From: Candidatus Agathobaculum pullistercoris
GTDB taxonomy: Bacteria; Bacillota; Clostridia; Oscillospirales; Butyricicoccaceae
NCBI GenBank assembly: GCA_019114345.1
Contig: DXFS01000010.1
Coordinates: 62,001-126,000, forward strand
Length of the DNA: 64,000 bases
Direction: 5' to 3'
Under the pieces are notes generated by a model, which worked only from the letters and a program-made list of their open reading frames with translations, searched no databases and was not told the origin of the DNA. How positions within the stretch are numbered: the stretch's first letter is position 1; every line of letters begins with the position of its first letter. The translations under genes were made by a program, and so were the position numbers. Shown here piece by piece: positions 56,846 through 64,000 of this stretch.

Positions 56846-57283
56846 TTATACAGCGTTCGGATACACCAGAACGTAAAGCTTGTGGTAAAATTCCTGTCCC
56901 CGGCTGCCCTCGATATCGCGCAGTTCGCCGTTTACAAACACATAACCATCTGCATTGACGCCGATCGAGTTGCCGTTTTCAAAGGTGACGGTGATGCGGT
57001 TGGCGGTCAGGCGTTCACTGCCGGGTTTAACGAAGTGCGGGTATTGCTTATAGGTATAACTGCTGAGCAGCGCAGTAAAGTCGCTGATCTGCCCGGGATC
57101 GGTGACCGGGGACAGCGCGGTGTCATTTTCTGCGACAGACAGCGTGGTGGGTGTGCCTGTCCCGGCAATATCTGCATAGGACTGGCTGTACAGATTGATA
57201 TACAGCATGCGCCCGGCGACAAACAGCAGAACCAGCAGCAGTGTGCCGCAGATCGCAAAGCCGAGCGCTGTCATTTTTCGCAT
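56846..57283 (-). CDS. Hypothetical protein with N-terminal TM anchor (145 aa)
   Basis: ORF with signal-anchor; next to barnase. Confidence 0.7.
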   Translation of the reverse strand: MRKMTALGFAICGTLLLVLLFVAGRMLYINLYSQSYADIAGTGTPTTLSVAENDTALSPVTDPGQISDFTALLSSYTYKQYPHFVKPGSERLTANRITVTFENGNSIGVNADGYVFVNGELRDIEGSRGQEFYHKLYVLVYPNAV

Positions 57284-57385
57284 GATTTCGCTCCTTTACG
57301 GGGTCAAAGGTTGGGGCTTTCACATGTTTAGGATACCGCAAATCCGGGGTGCTGTCAATGTTCCAAACTGTAAACAAAGTATGAC

Positions 57386-57435
57386 TTGACAGAGAGATTC
57401 TACCAATGTAGAATATAAGTGTAAAATGATTTTAC
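57386..57435 (+). promoter_or_regulatory. blaI promoter with BlaI/MecI-like dyads
   Basis: TTGACA-17-TAGAAT; ATTCTAC-caat-GTAGAAT and GTAAAA-tga-TTTTAC. Confidence 0.75.
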
Positions 57436-57453
57436 TTTTGTAGAAAAGGAGGG

Positions 57454-57831
57454 ATGGAAATGAAAGCAGGGAAACGGCTGCCGGACGCGGAGCTCGAGGT
57501 GATGCAGGCGATCTGGTCGCTTGAGCCGCCTGTGACTGCGGCCGCCGTGCAGCAGCGGGTGAGTAAGGAATGGAAGGCGACGAGCGTGCTGACTTTCCTC
57601 TCCCGCCTGTGTGACAAGGGCTTTTTATCGTGCGAAAAGGAAGGACGGCAGAATTACTACACGCCGCTCGTCTCGCGCGAGACCTATCTGCAGCGGGAGA
57701 GCACGAGCTTTGTCCGGCGTCTGTGCGGGGGCTCGGTGAAAAACCTGGTCGCCAGCCTGTCGGACGCGGGCGCGCTGACCGAGCAGGACATCGAGGACCT
57801 GCGCGCCTTTCTGGACGCGCAAGGACGGTAG
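57454..57831 (+). CDS. blaI: BlaI/MecI/CopY family repressor
   Basis: LPDAELEVMQAIWSLEPPVTAAAVQQRV..WKATSVLTFLSRLCDKGFL. Confidence 0.92.
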   Translation: MEMKAGKRLPDAELEVMQAIWSLEPPVTAAAVQQRVSKEWKATSVLTFLSRLCDKGFLSCEKEGRQNYYTPLVSRETYLQRESTSFVRRLCGGSVKNLVASLSDAGALTEQDIEDLRAFLDAQGR

Positions 57832-57848
57832 GATTGGAGGGGTAGGAT

Positions 57849-60800
57849 ATGTTCCCAGTCAGTTGGAGCGGACTGATCAATAATGTGGTGCAGATTGGAC
57901 TGACCGTGTCGGCGGCAGCGCTGGTGCTGTTCTTGTTGCGGCGGGTCATGAAAAAACGCTATCCGGCGCGGGCCATCTGCTTTGTTTGGGCGCTGCTCGC
58001 GATCCGGCTGCTGATCCCGGTGCAGCTGACGCTTCCGGATGCACCGGTGCAGGTCACGCCGATCCGGGCGGTTACAGTGGATATGTCGCCGCGGGAAGAG
58101 ATGCAATCCACGGCGCAGGCTGCGGCAGCGGACGAAACGCGAACGCCGCGCGTTTCGGTGTACCGGGGGGACGAGATGTGGCATGAAGTGCCTGTCGGCT
58201 GGAATTTCCCGGTTGCGAAAATGATGTTCATCCTGTGGGGAGCGGGGATATTGGCTTTCCTGGGCTGGCAGGCATATAGCTACATCGGTTTTGTTTACTT
58301 GGCGCGGGAGACCGGCCAGGCTGCCGAGCGGGACACCCTGCGCCGCGTGTTTGAGGAGCAGAAGCAGTCGCTTGGCATCCGGCGGGACATCCCGCTGGTT
58401 GTCACGCCCGCAGCGGACTGCCCGATGCTGGCGGGGTTCCTGCGGCCTGCGCTCTATCTGCCGGATGAAGCGCTCTCTGAGCAGGAGGCCCTGTTTGTCT
58501 TCCGGCACGAGCTGACGCATTTGAAGCGCGGCGACCTGTGGCTCAAGCTGCTGCTCACGGCGGCGAGGGCGGTGCACTGGTTCAACCCGCTGGTGTATCT
58601 GATGGCGCGGTTCGCGCAGGAGGATATCGAGCTGGCATGCGACGACGCAGTCGTGTGCGGCATGGACGGCGCCCAGCGCCGCGCCTACGGCGAGACGATC
58701 CTGAAATCCGCCACGGCACAGGTGAAAAAGCGCGCGCTGGTGTCATGCTTCACAGGGGATAAAAAGACGCTTATGCGCCGGTTTGAAGGTTTGTTTGATA
58801 CCCGCGCGAAAAAACGCGGCGTAGCGCTGGTCGTGGCGGCGGCCGTGCTGGTCGGATCGCTCGGCTGCGCGGTTTCGGTAGGGGAGAGTAAGGACAGCGG
58901 CGAGACGTTTGAGGCGCGGGCACTGGCTGCGGCAGAGGAATATGGGGAGGCGCTGCTGGCAAACGATGGTCGCCGCGCCGCCGAAGTGTTTACCGACCGC
59001 CTAGTACAGGAATCGGGCTTGGGAGATGAGGCACAGGCGCAAAATCATTTGAACACAGAGGATTTTGACCCATGGGCAATTAACAGCGGCTATTGGCCGG
59101 TCGTCCGGTATACGGTGGACTATGAGCCGGATATGCAGACCTGCCTGATGGTGCGGGAAAAAGACACCTCTTCGCAGAGCTTTGCCGCAGAAGGCTTTTC
59201 GTACGGCATACCGCTGCGGGACGCGGTCCGGCTTTCGTTCGAAGAGGCGGATGGCCAGGTGCTGATAGACAGCATGGAGACGCTGCATATGGAGGTTGAC
59301 CCGGTGGATAGTCTGGAAACCTTCTGTATGCTGTACGAAAACGACCTCGGCCTGCCGGATTACACGCCCTATGTCGACGGGGAAAACCCGCAGCTCAGCA
59401 GCGACCCCGCTGAACGGGCGGTGCAGATCCTGCATCTGGGGGGCGGCAGCGCGGAGGTTGTCCGCAGCCGGGATGTGACCAACGATGGTGAAAACGATCT
59501 GGACGAGGTGCAGTACACGTTTGCAACTGGCGAACAGCTGGGTATCATCATGGCGGCAGGCCAGCCGCAGGACTACACCTACGGAGACGGTGAGAACAAC
59601 CGCACTGCCGCCGACCTTGCGCAGCAGTATGCGCGCGCGGTGTCGTATGAGTCCGTGTGGCCGCTGTATCCGGTGCTGTCCGGGGAAGAACAGCAGGGCT
59701 TGGTTCGGCAAACGCTGTATTTGGCCGGATATTCCGAGGAAGAGATGGAAAATGAAAATGCGATCTGGTATTCCAAATACGGGGCCTCGTCGCCCTCGTT
59801 CCGTAATTATGTGATTGTGCCGGGCAAGGATGAGAACACCTGCATCGCGGTGTTCCAGATGTACGGCGGCGGTGTGACTGACGGCCGCACAGCAGCCAAT
59901 ATTACGGTTGGAAAGGAAAACGGCCGCGTTGCCATCACAGGGCTGGCGCAATTCGAATATGACGGCGGCTTGGGATATATCCTCACCGAGATCGGCGGGG
60001 AAAGCATCTCCCAAACGCAGAGCGAGCTGTTCCGGCTGCTGTATGGTTCCGGCCTGCCCTGGCCGGATATGGAATACGGCAACAGCGGGGAAATTGTGAC
60101 CGATTCCTACAACAGTGAGCCGATCGAAAATCTGGAGCAGCCGCTCACGGCTGCAGAAGCAGTTTTCAGCTTTTTCCATGAAACATATGAATACACGGAA
60201 GGCGATACGCATTATGTAAGAAGCCGGCCGCTTTTCACCGCCGCGCTGGTTCAGGAGGACGATGCCGGAGCCGTTGTGCGGCTGAGCTTCACCGACGGCA
60301 GCCCGTCCGTGGACGTACAGATGCAGAAAACCGGCGATTACTGGCTGCCGGTAGGGTTCTCCGGACAGTTCGACGATGGCTTCGGTGCATATCTCGTCGA
60401 AGACGACAGTCTGGTCAGCTATGCTGAACTGCCGGTCGGCGCGACGGTCGCGCAGGCAATCGAAAACGCAAACGGTGAGATCCCGCTGGTGCAGGCTGGG
60501 CAGGTCATCAAACTCGAGCCGGCCTGGGGCAAGATACTGCCGGTAGACGGCACGCTGAGCGATGCAGTTGTCCGCGCGGACGGAACGCTGCAATACACCG
60601 AAAAAGAAACACAGAAGAGCAGCATCCGCTTTGAAGTTTTGCAGGAACGACGCAGCGCTGTATACCTGTATACAGCGGAGCATATCCCGGCTGAATACTT
60701 GAGTTCGGCATCGCCTGATTATATTTACCGCGGCGTGACGGTCACTTATCGCAGCGCACATATTACCGGTATTGAACAGGAGTATACCGCCGCGTTCGTC

Positions 60801-62438
60801 TATCGGCTGGCAACTGGGAGCGCGGCAAGCCAGCCCGACTACACCATCACCTCGACCACCTACCACAACGACACCTACGGCTATACCCTAACCCTGCCGG
60901 AGTGCTTTGTCGACCGGGGCTATCTGCAGGAGATGGAGGAAAACGTCAGGTTCGGCATGAAAAACGCATGGCCCAGCGAGTTTACCGACCCGTTTGTGGG
61001 GGGTACGGTCATGACACTGTGCATCGAAGCGACTGCTTATCTGCAGGATTCCTTCGGCGAGGACTGGGTCCGCGGCCATCCGGTGCCGTGCGTGGAGCTG
61101 GCGGAGCACAACGGCCTGACCTATTATCTGGCGTTTGCCTCCGACGTGCAGTACGACCCGGCGGATGCGGAGATCACAGCCCAATATGGTGAAATGCGTC
61201 AGGCTGCGGAGGCAATGGGCGGCAGCGCGATCTCGTTTGACGGGCAGACAAATGCACAGCACGAAAATGAACAGGAACTGTTGCTGCGCGATCTGTCGTA
61301 CAGCTATGCGTACCGGCAGTCTGGTACGGGCGAAGGGCCGTATACCGACCAGATCACGGTGGTACCCGATGTGGCGGATCATTCTGCGCTGGTTACCATC
61401 CGGTTTACCAACTGGCAAGGGGATTACTACTTTACCACCGTGGAGCGGGTGCGGTACGACCGTACGGATACGGTTACTCCCTCGCACACAGAGACGCTGC
61501 TCAACACCTCCGACGGCGTGCGCTCGCTGGAGCAGTTTATCCTTGCGTTCCCGCTTGAGCAGAAACTGCCGTACTTTGAAGGACAGGGGCTGGAAAGTCT
61601 GAGCGATATGGCTTCCCGCCCGGCCTCGCAGGATAATCCGGACCTGTCCACCCCGCAGGCGTGCGCGGCCTACGCGCTACATCTTGTCGCGGGGGAGTGG
61701 GCCGGGGCGGATGACACGCAGCCGGAGGAAACGACATGGTGCACCTATCAGTGGGAGGACGGTTTTGTCCAAATCACGCTGCAGCGCGTGCAGCTGACGG
61801 ACGACAGCCCCGTGCTCTGGCTGCCGATCGGCTGGCGGACAGAGGAATCCGGAATTGGCTTTGTCGGCCAGTGGCCGCATTATTACTCCGTGTTGGCGCA
61901 CATGCCGGACTATTATAGTGCGCGCGATACCGACGATCTGCTCTGGTATCTGGATATGGACTGGGCGGACGGAGCCTATGCGGAAGCCGTATGGGACGAG
62001 ATCGACCGCCGTTGGCGACTGAACCCGGAAGAGGTTGAAAGCGCGATTGATAATTACAGCGGCTGGAGCGACGGCGCTGCCATGCGTGAGATGTGGCAGC
62101 AGCACCGCGACAGCCTGGAACCGCGCTTTTCCGACAGCGAGATCGAGACCGCATATCAGGCAGTGCGCGACTATGCAGCGGCAAACGGCTTTTCGGTCGA
62201 AAATCTGCGCTATGACACGGTGACCGACTGGAGCCAGTCACAAGTCATTCTGCGGAACGGCGTGCTGCAGGACAACGCGCAGCAGGACGGCCTGACGATC
62301 GACGACGTGATCACGGTCGTGGGCGATGCGCAGTTCGGCGAAAACGCATGGCGCGAGAGCGCGGATGGATGGTCGTTCACCCTGTACCGCGGCGCGGACG
62401 GCCGCTGGGTGCTGGAGGACGGCGCATTCGGCTACTAA
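57849..62438 (+). CDS. BlaR1-like M56 metallopeptidase with very long extracytoplasmic C-terminus (1529 aa)
   Basis: FVFRHELTHLKRGDLWLK (HExxH), VHWFNPLVYLMARFAQEDIELACDDAV; follows blaI. Confidence 0.9.
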   Translation: MFPVSWSGLINNVVQIGLTVSAAALVLFLLRRVMKKRYPARAICFVWALLAIRLLIPVQLTLPDAPVQVTPIRAVTVDMSPREEMQSTAQAAAADETRTPRVSVYRGDEMWHEVPVGWNFPVAKMMFILWGAGILAFLGWQAYSYIGFVYLARETGQAAERDTLRRVFEEQKQSLGIRRDIPLVVTPAADCPMLAGFLRPALYLPDEALSEQEALFVFRHELTHLKRGDLWLKLLLTAARAVHWFNPLVYLMARFAQEDIELACDDAVVCGMDGAQRRAYGETILKSATAQVKKRALVSCFTGDKKTLMRRFEGLFDTRAKKRGVALVVAAAVLVGSLGCAVSVGESKDSGETFEARALAAAEEYGEALLANDGRRAAEVFTDRLVQESGLGDEAQAQNHLNTEDFDPWAINSGYWPVVRYTVDYEPDMQTCLMVREKDTSSQSFAAEGFSYGIPLRDAVRLSFEEADGQVLIDSMETLHMEVDPVDSLETFCMLYENDLGLPDYTPYVDGENPQLSSDPAERAVQILHLGGGSAEVVRSRDVTNDGENDLDEVQYTFATGEQLGIIMAAGQPQDYTYGDGENNRTAADLAQQYARAVSYESVWPLYPVLSGEEQQGLVRQTLYLAGYSEEEMENENAIWYSKYGASSPSFRNYVIVPGKDENTCIAVFQMYGGGVTDGRTAANITVGKENGRVAITGLAQFEYDGGLGYILTEIGGESISQTQSELFRLLYGSGLPWPDMEYGNSGEIVTDSYNSEPIENLEQPLTAAEAVFSFFHETYEYTEGDTHYVRSRPLFTAALVQEDDAGAVVRLSFTDGSPSVDVQMQKTGDYWLPVGFSGQFDDGFGAYLVEDDSLVSYAELPVGATVAQAIENANGEIPLVQAGQVIKLEPAWGKILPVDGTLSDAVVRADGTLQYTEKETQKSSIRFEVLQERRSAVYLYTAEHIPAEYLSSASPDYIYRGVTVTYRSAHITGIEQEYTAAFVYRLATGSAASQPDYTITSTTYHNDTYGYTLTLPECFVDRGYLQEMEENVRFGMKNAWPSEFTDPFVGGTVMTLCIEATAYLQDSFGEDWVRGHPVPCVELAEHNGLTYYLAFASDVQYDPADAEITAQYGEMRQAAEAMGGSAISFDGQTNAQHENEQELLLRDLSYSYAYRQSGTGEGPYTDQITVVPDVADHSALVTIRFTNWQGDYYFTTVERVRYDRTDTVTPSHTETLLNTSDGVRSLEQFILAFPLEQKLPYFEGQGLESLSDMASRPASQDNPDLSTPQACAAYALHLVAGEWAGADDTQPEETTWCTYQWEDGFVQITLQRVQLTDDSPVLWLPIGWRTEESGIGFVGQWPHYYSVLAHMPDYYSARDTDDLLWYLDMDWADGAYAEAVWDEIDRRWRLNPEEVESAIDNYSGWSDGAAMREMWQQHRDSLEPRFSDSEIETAYQAVRDYAAANGFSVENLRYDTVTDWSQSQVILRNGVLQDNAQQDGLTIDDVITVVGDAQFGENAWRESADGWSFTLYRGADGRWVLEDGAFGY

Positions 62439-62466
62439 GGGCTGCAAAATCCTTTGCGTGTTTCGC

Positions 62467-62496
62467 TTGACACCCCGCTTTGTCCGATGGTATGAT
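62467..62496 (+). promoter_or_regulatory. Promoter upstream of riboswitch candidate
   Basis: TTGACA-18-TATGAT. Confidence 0.7.
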
Positions 62497-62499
62497 AAG

Positions 62500-62606
62500 A
62501 CAGGACAAAGGGGAGTAGTCGGCGCGGCGGCCTGCCGCGCGGCATCGTCAACACACATGACGGGGCTTGGCTCCGCTCTGGCTGTTGCCTGAAATGACCA
62601 GACCTG
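62500..62606 (+). ncRNA. yybP-ykoY-like (Mn2+) or other cation riboswitch candidate
   Basis: GGGGAGTAG (62510-62518), GTCAACA, ...GAAATGACCAGACC, followed by overlapping terminator. Confidence 0.55.
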
Positions 62607-62638
62607 CGTCTCCGTGGGGGAGGCGCAGGTCTGTTTTT
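62599..62638 (+). terminator. Riboswitch expression-platform terminator
   Basis: CAGACCTGCG..CGCAGGTCTG-TTTTT. Confidence 0.8.
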
Positions 62639-62706
62639 GCATCAGCGGACTTCCGGAGCGGCAGGCACCTCTTTGCTGATATATCCGGGTTTTAGGGGGA
62701 GTATTA

Positions 62707-63834
62707 GTGGAATTTCTATACGAAGGCCTGCTGGCTATCACGTGGCAGCAGGTAGTCATGTACTTGGTCGGCGGCCTGCTGATCTGGCTGGCGATCGAGA
62801 AGGAGTATGAGCCGTCGCTGCTGCTGCCGATGGGATTCGGTGCGATCCTGGTCAACCTGCCGATGTCGGGCGTCATCGACCAGATCACACAGGGCGTGGG
62901 CGAGACCAACGGCATTATCCAATGGCTGTTTGAGGCCGGCATTGAAGCGAGCGAGGCGTTCCCGCTGCTGCTGTTCATCGGCATCGGCGCGATGATCGAC
63001 TTCGGGCCTCTGCTGGCCAACCCGAAGCTGTTCCTGTTCGGCGCCGCGGCGCAGGCAGGCATTTTCCTGACCATCATTGTGGCGGCGGCGCTCGGCTTTG
63101 ACATCATCGACGCGGCCTCCATCGGCATTATCGGCGCGGCGGACGGCCCGACGTCCATCCTGGTATCCCAGGTGCTGGGATCCAAGTATGTTGGCGCGAT
63201 CGCGGTCGCGGCGTACAGCTATATGGCGCTCGTGCCGATCATCCAGCCGTTTGCCATCAAGCTGGTGACAACCAAGAAAGAGCGCGCGATGAAGATGCCC
63301 TACGCGGCGAGCGGCGTTTCCCGCCGCACGCGCATCCTGTTCCCCATCGTGGTTTCGATCGTGGCGGGCCTGGTTGCCCCCTCGTCGGTCGCGCTGGTTG
63401 GTTTCCTGATGTTCGGCAACCTGATCCGTGAGTGCGGCGTGCTTGAGAGCCTGTCGCAGACCGCGCAGCACGAGCTGGCCAATCTGATCACCCTGCTGCT
63501 CGGTATTACGATTTCGTTCTCCATGCGGGCGGAGCAGTTTGTCACCAAGGAGACGCTGATCATCCTGTGCCTCGGCCTGGTCGCATTCGTGCTCGATTCG
63601 GTGGTCGGCGTGCTGTTTGCCAAGGTGCTCAACCTGTTCTGCCGCAGCAAGGTCAACCCGATGATCGGCGCGGCAGGCATTTCGGCGTTCCCGATGTCCT
63701 CGCGCGTCATTGAAAAACTGGGCATGGAAGCGGACCGCACCAACCATCTGCTGATGCATGCGGTGGCCGCAAACGTGTCGGGACAGATTGCCTCGGTCGT
63801 TGCCGGCGGCGTCATCCTCGGGTTCTTTATGTAA
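62707..63834 (+). CDS. Sodium ion-translocating decarboxylase subunit beta (OadB/GcdB family)
   Basis: GIGAMIDFGPLLANPK, GAADGPTSILVSQVL, NPMIGAAGISAFPMSSRV. Confidence 0.95.
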   Translation: MEFLYEGLLAITWQQVVMYLVGGLLIWLAIEKEYEPSLLLPMGFGAILVNLPMSGVIDQITQGVGETNGIIQWLFEAGIEASEAFPLLLFIGIGAMIDFGPLLANPKLFLFGAAAQAGIFLTIIVAAALGFDIIDAASIGIIGAADGPTSILVSQVLGSKYVGAIAVAAYSYMALVPIIQPFAIKLVTTKKERAMKMPYAASGVSRRTRILFPIVVSIVAGLVAPSSVALVGFLMFGNLIRECGVLESLSQTAQHELANLITLLLGITISFSMRAEQFVTKETLIILCLGLVAFVLDSVVGVLFAKVLNLFCRSKVNPMIGAAGISAFPMSSRVIEKLGMEADRTNHLLMHAVAANVSGQIASVVAGGVILGFFM

Positions 63835-63852
63835 GAAAGGGGCGCAGACAAT

Positions 63853-63984
63853 ATGAGTGAATCGGTAAAAATGGCCATCGAGCTGCTCGGACAGGGCATG
63901 GCCGGTATTTTCACGGTTTTGATCGTGATTGCGCTGATTGTGGCGCTGCTGGGACGGATGGACAAGCGGCCTCCCAAGCAGTAA
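63853..63984 (+). CDS. Small OadG-like membrane subunit (43 aa)
   Basis: MSESVKMAIELLGQGMAGIFTVLIVIALIVALLGRMDKRPPKQ*. Confidence 0.75.
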   Translation: MSESVKMAIELLGQGMAGIFTVLIVIALIVALLGRMDKRPPKQ

Positions 63985-64000
63985 AAAAGGCTTGCAACCC

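Overview
This is a high-GC Firmicutes/Clostridia-type chromosomal window (Oscillospirales-like gene content, inferred). It is mostly core genes: priA(partial)-GNAT-def-fmt-yugP-like-rsmB, rlmN-PP2C-PASTA kinase-rsgA-thiN, rpsO-pnp, dnaD/dnaC-like, mrp, glmU-like-prs, ymdB-like, a two-component system followed by htrA, lexA, asp23/fakA-like, pth, an inositol/sugar locus, MATE, barnase/barstar, blaI/blaR1-like and oadB-like. The strongest signal is non-coding. At 23.92-24.82 kb there are four tandem units with a period of about 235 bp. Each has three TTCA boxes phased at exactly 11 bp, then exactly 20 bp from the last hexamer to a TATACT -10 box, then a 5' hairpin whose stem covaries between copies, a long pyrimidine tract, and a terminator hairpin. 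The same promoter geometry (11/11/20) occurs once more in the window, upstream of htrA, directly downstream of an OmpR-family response regulator and its histidine kinase. The TCS promoter carries a degenerate two-box version in the same register. I infer a TCS-HtrA-multi-sRNA regulon, analogous in architecture to streptococcal CiaRH/HtrA/csRNAs but unrelated in sequence as far as I can see. Other notable items: a structured RNA upstream of pth with mutually exclusive pairings, a long hairpin in the pnp leader, a yybP-ykoY-like riboswitch candidate upstream of oadB, three intergenic strings of consecutive hairpins, a 120-bp tandem repeat in the sugar operon, a GlmU homologue with an eroded N-terminal domain, a MerR-RDD membrane fusion with a 19-bp promoter spacer, and a 1529-aa BlaR1-like protein. 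No tRNA, rRNA or CRISPR was recognised.
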